A stretch of 64,000 bases of DNA from Datisca glomerata. Lineage: Eukaryota > Streptophyta > Magnoliopsida > Cucurbitales > Datiscaceae. The notes under the pieces were generated by a model. It saw only the letters and a list, made by a program, of their open reading frames with translations, had not been told where the DNA came from and ran no database searches. Shown piece after piece: positions 50,452 through 61,141 of the stretch. The stretch lies in assembly GCA_003255025.1 (NCBI GenBank), contig QANY01006224.1:868001-932000 (forward strand), written 5' to 3'. The position numbers and the translations under genes were made by a program. Within the stretch, counting starts at the first letter, position 1; each line of letters starts with the position of its first letter.

Positions 50452-52700
50452 CGCTACACGAAGAATGTGTCAATGCCTTCAAGAGAATCAAGGAATACTT
50501 GTCAACTCTCATGTTGTTCTCAAAACTAGTACCCGGTGAACAACTACTCATGTACATAGCTGTGTCGTAAATGGATGTTAGTGTTGTTCTCATCAAGAAG
50601 AAGGAAAGGAAACAAAAACTCGTATACTTTGTAAGAAAAAGTCTGGTGGAAGCTAAAACTAGGTACAAAAGAATGGTGAAATTGGTGTTGGCCATTACCG
50701 CAAGGAAGCTAAGGCCTTATCAAGCACATAGCATAAAAGTGTTACCAGATTCACCCATCTGAAATCTGTTGCATTTACTAGAAGTAAGTGAAAGAATGTC
50801 CAAATGGGCAGTCAATATGAAATGTATTATGAGCCAAGAATGTCAATCAAGGCAGGTACTAGCTGATTTCATAGTAGACTTCACTTGCAACGAAAGGGAA
50901 GATTACAATGAATCTAAAGTCTAACTGGAAAACAGGCCCTGGAAATTATTCATCCACGGGGCTTCAAATAGCAAAGGCGCCAGAGTGGGAATAGTAGTGC
51001 ACACCCCATTTGGAGAAACTTTAGAACATTTTATCCCTTTACATTTTGATGTATCAAATAATGAAGCAGAATATGAAGTTTTGATAGAAGGAGTCACCCT
51101 GATACGGGAATTTGAGGGAACATATGTAAAAATATTTTGCGATTCTATGCTAATAGTGAGGTAGGTTACAGGAAAATTTACAATAAAAGATGAAAGAATG
51201 ATAAGCTACTTGCAATGGGCGAATGAGTTATTAAGTCTGCTGAAAAGGTACGAGATTCATCATATCCCAAGAACTGAGAATGGACACGTGAAAGCATTAG
51301 CAAACTTGGGATCATCGCTGCAACTCCCGAGAAGAAGAAGCATGCCGGTGGAATTTCTTGAAAAGTCGAGTCTCACTCTCGTTGAACGATGTAGTGGATG
51401 TGGAAATTGAAAGAGAACCCAGCTGGCAAGATGAAATAATTCGTTACTTGGAAAAAGGGACATTACCTGAAGATAAGCTTTAAGCAAGGAAATTCCAATA
51501 GAAAAGTGCCAGGTACTCTTTAATTAACGGATTACTATATAAAAGGTCTTTTTCATGTTACTATCTAAAATGTCTAAGAAAGAAGGAAGCCCAGTATGTG
51601 CCAGATGAAATCCATGAAAGGTAATGTGGGAATCACACAGGGGGAAGATCATTTACTAACCTAAAATACATCAAGACGCTAAGCAATATGTGAGAAACTG
51701 TGATAGATGTTAGCATTTTACTCCCGTAGCAAAAATGGCTCCTGGAGAGCTCAACACTGTGGCCAGTCTGTGGCCGTTCATGCAATGGACCCTTGATATA
51801 GTTGGCCTGCTTCCCATGGCGCCAACTCATAAATATTTTCTATTAGTAGCAACAAATTATTTCACTAAGTGGATCGAAGCCGAGGCTTTCGTGAGGATCC
51901 GAGAAGAAGAAGTGCAGGGATTTTTGTGGAAGAATATAGTGTGCAGACACAAAATTCCTCAAGTACTCGTCTCTGATAAAAAAAATTCAATTCATAGGGA
52001 AGACAGTCATGGCCTTCTGTGAAGGCTTAAGAATTATTTATCAATTTTCTACACCATATTACCTACAAGGGAATGGTCAAGCAGAAATTTCAAGCTGCAT
52101 TATATTTGAAAGCATGACATAGCGATTAGAATCAACCAAAGAAAAATGGCTAGAGGAGTTACCAGCAGTATTGTCGGCATACATGACTACTCCTAGGGAG
52201 ACAACAGGTGCAACACATTTTGCTTTGGCATATGGAACATAGGCAATAATACCTGTCAAAATTAGAAGTCCTACTATAAGATCAATGCTAAATGAGGAAC
52301 TCCTAAAGAAGAATCTTGATCTTTTGAAGGAACGAAGAGAAACATCCTTGATCCAAATGGCCAACTATAACCAGAAAAGAAGAGCTTACTTTCGAAGAAA
52401 AGACTGAAGACTAAAATTCCAGAAATGAGACCTAGTCTTGAAGAGTGTTTTCAAGATAGAAGGGAAGTCAGACCAAATTGGGAAGGATTATATATTGTCA
52501 GCGGAATCAGAGGCAGCAGATATTATTATTTGACAATGGAAGAAGAAGGGGGTCTTGCGAAACCATGGAATGTTATTCATCTGAAAAAATATTTTGTCTA
52601 AGTTGTAAACATATGATAATGGATATTCTTCCCGTAAGATTTTTCTACGTAAAACACTTGGTGTCAACTCTCTCACTTCTTTAGCACAAAAACGGAAATA
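50452..52700 (+). pseudogene. Gypsy G RNase H, second RNase H and integrase
   Basis: RNase H begins just after the C2 border: VNAFKRIKEYLSTLMLFSK, YIAVS then a stop, KQKLVYFVRKSLVEAKTRYK and RKLRPYQAHSIKVL (50452-50762). Second, plant-type RNase H (about 50940-51400): LFIHGASNSKGARVGIVV, NNEAEYEVLIEG, FCDSMLIV and YLQWANELL; the first catalytic aspartate (DGAS) is His at 50955-50957. Integrase (51735-52200): FMQWTLDIVGLLP, YFTKWIEAEA, VLVSDKKNS and GNGQAEISS, so the D, D and E positions are recognisable, followed by a C-terminal region to about 52600. Several frameshifts; the HHCC zinc finger is eroded. Confidence 0.85.
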
Positions 52701-53420
52701 GGGCCCATGGTTCTTTAATGAACTTAAGTCCTTGGGAGTGGGCAGTTCATAAGTTCTTCTCTCAAAATGAAAATGGGGGTTATTGTTCTTTAATAAACCT
52801 AAGTGCTTATGAGTGGGATCTTCGTAAGTCATTCTCTCAGAATAAAAATGGGGGCCATGATTCTTTAATAAACATAAGTCATTGGGAGTGCACAGTTCAT
52901 AAGTCATTCTCTCATAATGAAATCAGGGGCCATGATTTTTAATGAGCATAAGTCCTTGAGAGCTGGTAGTTCTTAAGTCATTCTCTCAAAATGAAAATAG
53001 GGGCCATGGTTCTTTAATGAACCTAAGTCCTTGGGAGCAGGCAGTTTATAAGGCATTCTCTCATAATGAAAACAGGGGCCATGTTCTTTAATGAACCTAA
53101 GTTCTTGGAAGCGGGCAGTTCATAAGTCCTCTTAGAATGAAAATGGGGGCCATGGTTCTTTAATGAACCTAAGTCCTTGGGAGCAGACAGTTCATAAGTC
53201 ATTCTCTCATAATGAAAATGAGGGTCATGATTCTTTAATGAACCTTAGTCCTTGGGAGCGGGCAGTTCATAAGTCCTTCTTTCAGAATGAACACGGGGCC
53301 ATAATTCTTTAATGGACCTAAGTCCTTGAGAGGTGGTAGTTCATAAGTCATTTTCTTAGAATGAAAATGGGGTCATGGTTATTGGATGAATATGAGTCCT
53401 AAATAATGGGCAGACCATAA
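52700..53420. repeat. 75-bp tandem array downstream of Gypsy G integrase
   Basis: About nine to ten units with a 75-bp period; the word TTCTTTAAT(G/A)AAC recurs at about 52711, 52786 and 52861 and onward. Each unit has CTAAGTCCTTGGGAG, CAGTTCATAAGTCATTCTCT and AATGAAAATGGGGGCCATG. Because 75 is a multiple of three, long frames run through it on both strands; these are by-products. Units differ by substitutions and small indels. Confidence 0.92.
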
Positions 53421-53849
53421 GTAAAGGAAATCAGAACAACTCTAGAAAACACGTCTTTGAGAACGGGTAACTGGATTATTGATCTATTCTACGAAGAAAA
53501 TGGAAGAAAAAGTTAAAAAATGAATCCTACGAAAGCTTGAAATCGTTACAAGTCCTTTAGAATGAATAATATTGACCAAAATTTTCAAAGTTCTTGTCAA
53601 TGGATATTAGAATTACTACAAGCTGCTTTTAAATTTTACAAAGTCTTTGAAGTAAGAGCGGAATGCAATTCAACAAAGGAAGATTTGGAAAGGCAAGGAA
53701 GTTCTCATTGATAAGAAAGAAAAATAAAAAAGTACTTGAATCAAATAGCGCAGGAAAGAAAAATACAAAAAGAAAAAAAAGGTCTAAGAGATTATGATGG
53801 TCTCATCTTTACCAGTAGTAGTCTCGACAGCGGTGGCCTCGGTAGCTGC
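53421..53849. other. Spacer between tandem array and antisense ORF of Gypsy G
   Basis: A-rich, non-coding sequence inside element G. The final diverged array copy grades into it near 53400. No feature recognised. Confidence 0.45.
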
Positions 53850-55900
53850 AGCATTGGCAATTACATCTTCATTCGCCTTAATGCACCAGCTTCAACAACG
53901 GCTTAAGGAGGGTTAACTTGGACATTTTCGGTAGAAGCTTTCATCTCAGCTTGGGCCTCAGAAGGAGCATCATAAAGAGGAATCTTAGGAGAATCCTTCA
54001 TCAAACAATCTCTATAACAAAGGTAATAGATCAACTGCTCAGCTCTGTCAAACAGGACCTGATACTCATCCCCCGTCTGCTTCTCCTTTTCTTCAACCTG
54101 GACTCTGGCTAGCTCGACTACTGCTAAAGATTCCTCAGTTGCTGCCAAAGAATCCTTAGCCATTTTTAGAGCTTCTTCAAGCTTCTGGTACTCTGTCGTC
54201 ACTACAACTGTGTCCTGAGCCAGATTCTCCATGAATTCTTGAAGCTCAGCCTCATTCTTCTTCATCTGTTCATTTTTAACCTGAAGACCGTCAAGGATGC
54301 CATGACACTAAATGAATTTCCTATGAAAGATCAACAGGGCCTGGTCACAAGTGAAGTGGTGTTCTTAAAGGGAATTCGTGATGGACAATTGCCTGAGGAT
54401 TAAAACAAATTATAAAGCACTAAATAAACGGGTAAATAAAGCCTAAAGATAGAAGTAAACAAGAAAAGAAAGAAGACGTACCCTCATCAAAATGTGGCTC
54501 AAAGAACATATGATATTACCAACACTGATGCTAAAGGTTATTGCTACATCAGTCTCCAAATGGATACCACAAAGGACAATATGGGTAGAACGGGGATCAT
54601 CCAGAAAGCTAACAGATGTAGAATTAGAGGAGCACTGGTGAAACACCTTCAACACCAAGTAAAAAAAATTTCTAGCAGCCTTTGAGAGCCAGAATCAGCA
54701 GCGGGGGTAAGCTCCTCTTGCTCCTCTTGAGTATTATGTAGAGGAGGAGTTAGAGGAGGGCTCATTGAGCGCGCCGAAGGGCCCTCATTTTTAGTATTGG
54801 GGGTATGAGGAGTAGGAGGAACGGAAGGAGCCTGAGAGGAACTGGATGTGTCTATCCTCAGACGAACATTTCTTTCATCCTCAATTTTGCCCATTAGAAC
54901 GTTGCGTAGACGCTTGTCATCTCAATACTTCTGGGAGCCCTTCAAAATAAGGTTTATTATTCTACCTCATCTTCCGTATCAGTTGACTCGGAAGAACCCG
55001 AAGCAGAATTACTAGGAACTAAATGATAGTAGGGAATGGGAATACTTCTCGGGAGTGGAGAAGATGATAGTAGGGAATGGGAATACTAGGAACTAAATGA
55101 TAGTAGCAACGGTTGGAGCAAAAGCAACGTTGACTTCCCTACTCGGATCGAGAAGTTTGTACCACCTTCTCTTCGAACAATGGTAGGTTATGACTATACT
55201 TTCTCTTAATGCCCTCGATGTGAAAGGTTTCTTATATAACTCTTTTATCTGTAAAAGAAAGGAACGTGTTAGTAAATGGGAATTAATTAGAATTGAAAGA
55301 AAATTAAAGAAAGAAATTGAAAGGATGCGGAAACGGAGCTCTGACAACTTATGGAAAATTTCTCAGTTTTTGGGAATTATTCAACGGTCATCACCACTGC
55401 AATTCCCACCAATCATAAGTGTATCTCGTTCCCATGCGTAATCACCCTTCAAAAGATTGATGATTGATGGACCCCCCCTCTATTAATGGCCGAGGAGCCA
55501 AATAATAACTTTCACCTCAATATATAACTATATAAATGTGTTGAAGTTCTTCTACACCTTACCATAAGTTGTATAGTCTGTTCATGGCCTCGAAACACAA
55601 CATTATCCTATAGGAGCTCGGGGTAAACTGGGAAAGGGGCCAGACCATAAGTAGAAAATAACTCTTCAAAAAAATGGGAGAATGGAAGTTTGAGACCTAG
55701 AGCTATATACATTGGACTGAGGTGATTTGGTATGGGGGTCTGCATGGAGCTCTAGAGGATAAGCTTTCTCCTATTGCACAAAGAACATCAAGAGGGAAAG
55801 GTTCTTAGTAGGAAGCCATGAGACTAAACTCGGCTTGGTCTCCAACTAAGGGGACGGTAGGCTTGAAATGGGTTTCGTCTTCCATAACTCTAAGAAATGT
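53850..55900 (-). pseudogene. Antisense accessory ORF of Gypsy G (Transposase_28-like, coiled coil)
   Basis: Runs opposite to pol, between the tandem array and the 3' LTR. In its own direction: a domain at about 55560-55740 with PNHLSPMYIALG and LKLPFSHFFEELFSTYGL, then YYLAPRPLIEGG (about 55480), resembling the putative gypsy type transposon family (Transposase_28, PF04195); a segment EVNVAFAPT (55093-55347); a Ser/Asp/Glu linker; a Pro-rich segment (SVPPTPHTPNTK, 54649-54894); and a coiled-coil-like end (MKKNEAELQEFMENLAQDT, 53903-54265) with heptad-like Leu/Ala/Glu. Intron-like joins are visible: donor GATGAG|GTACGT near 54478 and acceptor AATCCTCAG near 54394; acceptor TTTCTTTTACAG near 55247. 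In-frame stops suggest decay. Grande-type elements carry a comparable antisense gene; I infer a shared origin. Confidence 0.6.
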
Positions 55901-56360
55901 CATAAATAGAAAATGCAAAGAAGAAGAAGAAATGGAGACTCACAGAATCGAAGATGAGAAGTAAAAGAGGAAAATGAAGATGAAGTTCTTAAATAAGTTA
56001 CGGATGTTAAAATAAAATCTGATTCAAGAATATTGAAATGGTGCAACGAATGAACACCTCGAGGTACTCAAATTCAAAGAGAGCCATAAAAATGTGTAAT
56101 TGACCAGATGGGGAGATGACGTACGGTGAGAATAGAAACAGGAAGATGAAGAACCACCGCTGACAATAGACTGTCGAAAAGATACTTAGAGAACCATGAC
56201 GCATGATTCTAAAGAAAATGGAAAACAGAAAACGAAATACAAGAAAAATGATTATTGTAGGTTAAAGAATTAGGTCATGTCACGTGCGGTCGAAACAGAA
56301 GATGTAATGGCATAAATGACAATCATTACACTTAAACAAATAAGATTTCATTGAGTGTAA

Positions 56361-56950
56361 TGGGGGCCAATGAACAAACAAAATCACACCTTACACGTGA
56401 CAATAGCTAGATTGAAAACTCCATGAAGACAAGATGGAACGAGAGCATAGGATCTACCATACTATCTCAAAGGGTCTTCATAGGGAATATTCATTTTGAA
56501 AGTTTATCAATTCCTTGTCAGCTACGAGATAAGCAAATTTGTTATAATCTGATTATGAAAACCATGTATAAATAGGAGTATGTGCTACCTCAAAAGCCAA
56601 TCGAATATAAGCCAACTTAAGCTTTTGAGTTTTGACTTTCTTACTTTCTCTCTCTCTCATTCATTATTATTACTCATGCGTAATAGAATTTTCCTTCACT
56701 GGGAAAATCCTCTACACCCGCTTATCTTCACTTTTTCCACTTTAATTTCCTTATTGAAACAATGGAAAGTAAAATCATTTAATTAAACCACTTATCGAAT
56801 ATCTTACTATCAGAAAATTATGCTTTCTACAAGCACAAAAGAGATTAATCACACTAAAACTCAATGAATATTGACTTTGGTACCATAATTTTAGATTTTT
56901 ATCCAAACTCATTTAAAACCCTTAAAATCCCATCTCCCCAAAGGTTGGGC
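56361..56950 (+). repeat. 3' LTR of Gypsy G with polypurine tract
   Basis: A polypurine tract (ATGGGGGCCAA, 56360-56370) precedes TGAACAAACA, taken as the LTR start at 56371. A TATA box TATAAATA lies at 56567-56574, followed by a CT-rich stretch (TTTCTCTCTCTCTCATTC), consistent with an LTR promoter and R region. The right edge is uncertain because no second LTR is available; the GGTTGGGCGCCACC at 56944-56957 could be just outside it. Confidence 0.55.
56567..56574 (+). promoter_or_regulatory. TATA box in the Gypsy G LTR
   Basis: TATAAATA about 200 bp into the LTR and followed by AGGAG, a usual position for a plant LTR core promoter. It points toward the LRR gene 1.15 kb downstream. Confidence 0.5.
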
Positions 56951-56989
56951 GCCACCTCAAGTAGATGAGTCATTATGTTTGAGACTTTT

Positions 56990-57310
56990 TTCATGAAATA
57001 GATATATTAACACCAATGAGAGTTGAAGAAGATTACATCTTAAAGGAAATGGTACTCTTCTAACCAAACAAGTCAAAAGGGCCATTTTAGCTCATTTATG
57101 AGCCATAGAATACAAACTCTAGGAATATGTTGAACAATAATCGACTATATGATGAAAAATCTCAAGGCTAGAAGTAGAGTAGCTTAAACAAGCATAAATA
57201 ACTAGTTAAGAATCTAAATCAATGAAGTTAACTAGAGTATCAGTATTTAACACAACCAACAACCTTTCCATCAAAGCAAAGGCTTCCGCCAAGCTTTTAA
57301 AATGTGCTTG
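56990..57310 (-). pseudogene. RNase H-like remnant, probably from a LINE
   Basis: Minus-strand translation gives LAEAFALMERLLVVLNTDTL then VNFIDLDS, a stop, ..SYSTSSLEIFHHIVDYCS and later YSMAHK.AKMALL..LVRR-VPFPLR. This follows the pattern of the plant RNase H domain at the end of many LINE polyproteins (AEALAL.....V.V.SDS..LV, then R.AN..AH.LA......P). Two stops and no upstream reverse transcriptase. The similarity is weak and judged by eye. Confidence 0.42.
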
Positions 57311-57440
57311 AGGCACACGCCTTGAGGCAAGACGCTCATCTAGCATATCTAGGCAAACGCCCTTTAAGAAACCCTAGTGGAGCGTACACCTCATGAACAT
57401 AGGTTTGCGCCTCAATGCTAGGCAAGGAAAGCTTCCAAAG
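57311..57440. repeat. GCCTCAAGGC-rich repeat remnant
   Basis: Short GC-rich block with GAGGCACACGCCTTGAGGCA, GGCAAACGCCC and TTGCGCCTCAATGCTAGGCA. This composition (GCGCCT/AGGCGC words in both orientations) resembles widespread small plant DNA-transposon relics. Ends not defined. Confidence 0.4.
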
Positions 57441-57720
57441 CTATAGTTGACTATTTGATCGAGTAGCGAAATTTGTAGAGTAGACACATTATTTATGTAG
57501 GTGAGGCTTGAGGGAGAGGGTGTTCAAGTCGAGGAGGGAGGGGCTGTATGGACTTTTCAGATGTCATTTGGGTTTTAAATTCTAGTTTTTGAATTCTTAA
57601 CCCATTTTTCTGAAACTAGTTTTGAGAAATAACAATTTCTCCAGTTTGCGGAGTGTTTTTCCGTGCGATTATGGCTGCAGAAGCCAAAGGTTAGGTTTCT
57701 CACTAAAGCATCATCCTACG
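57441..57720 (+). promoter_or_regulatory. Upstream region and 5' leader of the LRR gene
   Basis: The transcription start cannot be placed from sequence; no strong TATA box is seen (TATTTATG near 57490 is the nearest). A seven-codon upstream ORF, ATG at 57671 and TAG at 57692-57694, lies 26 bp before the main start and out of frame with it. If transcribed, it could dampen translation of the LRR protein. No in-frame upstream ATG precedes the chosen start. Confidence 0.45.
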
Positions 57721-57819
57721 ATGACTCGTTTAAGGTCGGAACAGGTCTTGAAAGATAACATGACTCAGGATTCCAGTGCCATTTCCACTCTTAAGCTCAA
57801 TCATAAAGCTCTCTCTGAC

Positions 57820-57859
<40 letters not shown>

Positions 57860-60800
57860 GCACTCTAATAAGTTTATCTAGTGAATCCCACTTCTAAGTG
57901 TGTCGTCTTCGTTTGTAAAAATCTCAGGTTAGTTGCTTGATTGACTTCAAGAACTTGGAGAGGCTTGATCTTACTTTCAACAATCTCACTTCCCTCGAGG
58001 TACTTCTATACTTCTGTTTTCTGTACGTTTCTTTTATTTAGCAATGTAGCTAATTTTGGACTTTTACTTAAAGCCTTTGAAGTCATGCTCAAGTTTAAAA
58101 TGGTTATCGGTTGTACAAAATAAACTTGAAAGCTTAAAAGGGATCGAAGGACTTTCTAAGCTCACTGTAAGTATCCACCACAAGCTTAAATCTTGTTAAT
58201 ATCTTCAGGCTTTTAACTTGAACTGCCAATTTTTTCACCTCTTATGTTTCCAACAATTTCAGTTCTTATCTGTGGCTTTCCTCTCTACTTACTAGCCAAT
58301 TTTTTAAATGTATTCTCCTCGTAATTGAGCAGCAATGGAATGTAGAATCATTCCGCAGCATCTATTGATTAAGTGACAAAAAAAAATATAATGTCATTGC
58401 GTATATTTTACAGGTGATGTAATGCATCTTCACACACACACTATATGTTGTATATGTTTCCTTTATGTTAAATTTGCATCTATATTTTCAAAATTCCATA
58501 TGATAATTCCGTTCAAAATTTACGTGTTAGAATTTCTAAGTCACTCTTTGAACCATCTTTATTAATCAGGTGTTAAATGCGGGCAAGAATAAGCTCAAGT
58601 CAATGGATGAAGCCAGATCTCTTGTTAGCTTATGTGCTCTAATTTTGAATGGTTCGTTATGAAAACACAACCATGTTTGTTACTTCATTGTGATACATAT
58701 GTGAACGGGATTAGAACTGTAGTTATCTCCATGATATACTCTTGTTTTGGGGCTGTGCAGACAATGAGATTGTTTCCATTTGCAAACTTGATCAGATGAA
58801 GAACTTGAATACTCTTGGTATACTTTCTTATCTCTCTGTCTTCATCTAATGTTGCGGTTGGATAAGTTTGATGTGTATTATCACATTACATTGTAAGATA
58901 AATTGCCACTTGCTGTCATGAAAATATTTAGTCTGGCTTGCCAAACCTGCTCTACTTTCCGTTGTAGAATATAAACAGAAAATAAGATAACGATCTAAGG
59001 GATGGCACCACAGCCACAAGGAGTCAAAACTTGTATAATATAAACGCCCCAGAAAAAATTAGTACATTCTCTTATCGGAAAAAGAAAGTGAATGAAAAAG
59101 AAAGTGAATAAATGAACTTCGGATTTTCTTTTGGACTATGCCTTCGTCCTGTTGGATGTAGCGGAGAGTATCTAAAATATACATAATGTGACAAAACTCC
59201 TGAGAAATTTTGTGGACGGCACAAATGTCTTTGGATATGTTGCTGTCTGCGGATAGTCATCTACTTGAATGTATTTGGCCCTTCTTCCTAGTTTTACATG
59301 GGAGCACATGGATGAGCTTAGAGCATCACTCAACATGTCTCTTAATGCCCATCAAATTAATGTAACTAACTAATTGTACTAGCAAAGTGAAGATCTTCTG
59401 TTTGAAGTGGACTCCACTCAAGAAATTTTTTAGGACCCTTGAATTCAAGTTATATCCATTAAGGCATTCATAAAAACAAATCTCAAGGTCTTCCTCTCTA
59501 TTCCCAAGGACGAATAGGCCAAGAATGTCTGGGCACTCAAAGATTTTTTCTCAAAAAAATAATTCTCACTTATTTTCTGCCAGAGAATACATTCTTGAAA
59601 TAATGGAAAACGTTGTATTTGTCAATTTAAAAAACTTTAGGTGATTTTGCAAACATTACTCATCTTAGTTCTTTGGGATTCTTTTGTAGTTCTTTCCAGA
59701 AATCCGATCCGTGATATTGGAGAGTCTCTTATGAAAGTAAAATCTATAAAAAAAGTAAGTGTTTCTCTATTGATGTTGTCCTCCTTGGTGTTGAAATCAC
59801 CAGAATATAACTAATTTCCCTTGTTGCACTTTCAGCTCTCTCTCTCCAATTGCAAGCTTCAGTCTATTGATTCTTCACTCAAACCCTGTGTTGAATTGAA
59901 AGAGCTTCGACTTGCTCACAATGACATTCAGGTAGTATTCTGTCTATTTTTCTTTGGGAACTATGTGCTCTAATTATTTGGCTTTAGTACGCGTATCTCT
60001 TCTTTTTCCTTTGGGATAAACAAGTAATTCTTTCTTGTGGATAAGAATTCCTAGAATGCATGTGGTTCTATATCCTGAATTGTTGCATAACATCTGAAAT
60101 TGTTTACACTAAAGTTGTTTGTGCTACTCCCTCACTCTACTCAGACTCTCCCTGCCGATTTGGCTCATAATAAGAAACTCCAGAATTTGGACTTGGGAAA
60201 CAACGTGATTACCAGATGGTCAGATTTGAAGGTTAGATAATTGTAATTTGGATTCTTTGTTTTACTGCATGTGAACCTTATCTTTTGCATCTCTTTCTTC
60301 ATCTATCTGGTTCACATTATACCAGGTGTTAAGTGCATTGGTTAATCTGAGAAATCTCAATCTACAAGGGAACCCTGTAGCTGTAAAACCTAAAATCGCG
60401 AATAAGGTAATAGATTTTTTCCCTTTTCTTAACAGAATCTGTTCTCGAATCCAGTTTTCTCAGCAGTAACATTCTTGTGGAAAACAATCGCAATTGCAGG
60501 TTGGTAGATTTTTGCCAAATTTGCAGATATTTAATGGTAGACCATTGGTTAAGTACAAGAATGAGAAGGGTAACACAGTTGATAAAGTTGATGATTCTTC
60601 TTTTAACAAGCTAGAGATTCAGAAGGGAAAAGAAAGAGATCAAACCCGGGATAAATTTGAACACAATGTACCCAGTCTCAGCAAGGATGCTCAGCTTGAT
60701 TATGAACTTGATCCTGACAAAAAATCAAAGAGGAAAAGGGAAGAAACAAACAAGGATGTCCCAGAAAAACTTGTGGGCCATGAAGACGAGAGGAGAGCAA

Positions 60801-61141
60801 AAAAGACCCCCAAAAAGGCTTTGAAGGCAGAAAAGAATGAAAAGATGCTGAAGAACCCCAAAGAGGCAGAGCGTGGAAAACTTGATATTATTGATGACGC
60901 AGAAGCTTCATTTGCAGATCTTTTTGATGTGGATGATAATGAAACTCTACATTATAAACGAGAAGATGTTAGTGAGAAAGCTGTGGATAAGGGCATCAAT
61001 TTAGGAAGCAACTTGGTAACTTTCCCCGCCCCCGCCAAGGGAAAGAAAAACAAAAACCATGGGAGGAATCATGATGAGCTACAATTATCTCCTGTTGTTG
61101 AGGTTGGAAATGGTGGGCCATCAACATGGGGTGATGAGTAA
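57721..61141 (+). CDS. SDS22-like leucine-rich-repeat protein with charged C-terminal tail, 10 exons
   Basis: Exons: 57721-57819, 57928-57999, 58074-58166, 58570-58651, 58761-58817, 59690-59754, 59836-59931, 60145-60231, 60326-60406 and 60500-61141. All introns are GT-AG and the phases agree, giving 1,374 nt, 457 residues and a TAA stop. Residues 1-245 carry about nine SDS22-type repeats of 22-25 residues (LERLDLTFNNLTSLE, LKWLSVVQNKLESLKGIEGL, LKELRLAHNDIQTLPADL, LQNLDLGNNVI, LRNLNLQGNPV), with introns falling near repeat borders. An LRR-cap-like LPNLQIFNGRPL follows. Residues 260-457 are highly charged, with lysine-rich nuclear-localisation-like patches (KKSKRKREE, AKKTPKKALK, KGKKNKN), an acidic centre and the end GPSTWGDE. 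There is no signal peptide, membrane segment, kinase or NB-ARC domain, so it is neither a receptor kinase nor a resistance gene. It resembles Arabidopsis 'LRR family protein' genes of the AT5G22320 type (from memory). Such repeats bind proteins; a nuclear role is inference. The start MTRL is supported by the first LRR following directly. Confidence 0.93.
57822..57860 (+). repeat. (CT)n microsatellite at the start of intron 1
   Basis: About 17 CT units beginning two bases after the exon 1 donor GT (57820-57821) and ending in TAG. The tract makes up over a third of the 108-bp intron. Confidence 0.95.
58818..59689 (+). other. Large intron 5 of the LRR gene
   Basis: At 872 bp it is at least twice as long as any other intron of the gene (intron 4 is 109 bp, intron 3 is 403 bp). 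The middle (about 58970-59600) is less AT-rich than its flanks and may be an old insertion, but no terminal repeats, target duplication or protein similarity could be found. The frame at 59072-59260 is unsupported. Confidence 0.5.

Larger units (their letters stand above)
39075..56950 (+). mobile_element. Gypsy element G (Tat/Ogre/Grande type), interrupted by C2
   Basis: A plus-strand Ty3/Gypsy element in two pieces, 39075-40860 and 50452-56950, separated by Copia C2. Order: gag, protease, [RT missing], RNase H, second plant-type RNase H, integrase, 75-bp tandem array, antisense accessory ORF, polypurine tract GGGGGCC and a 3' LTR. A second RNase H plus tandem repeats and an antisense ORF before the 3' LTR are hallmarks of the Tat lineage. 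I found no 5' LTR or primer-binding site before 39075, so the left end is truncated or too diverged. Confidence 0.8.

Noticed and set aside
52488..52942. Long frames on both strands across the 75-bp array
   Set aside because: The period is a multiple of three, so open frames on both strands are expected; no sign of an independent gene.
52700..53420. Regularly repeated words suggesting a CRISPR-like array
   Set aside because: Units are contiguous 75-bp tandem repeats with no unique spacers, within a plant retrotransposon.
57622..57897. Unspliced 91-residue frame ending in a Ser-Leu repeat
   Set aside because: It reads through the exon 1 donor into the CT microsatellite; only 57721-57819 is coding.
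60494..61141. Stand-alone 215-residue ORF at the end of the LRR gene
   Set aside because: Its apparent start lies in the end of intron 9 (TTGCAG at 60494-60499); it is the last exon, entered at 60500 in phase with exon 9.
57721..61141. Disease-resistance or receptor-kinase gene
   Set aside because: No NB-ARC, TIR, kinase, signal peptide or membrane segment; the repeats are of the short SDS22 type.
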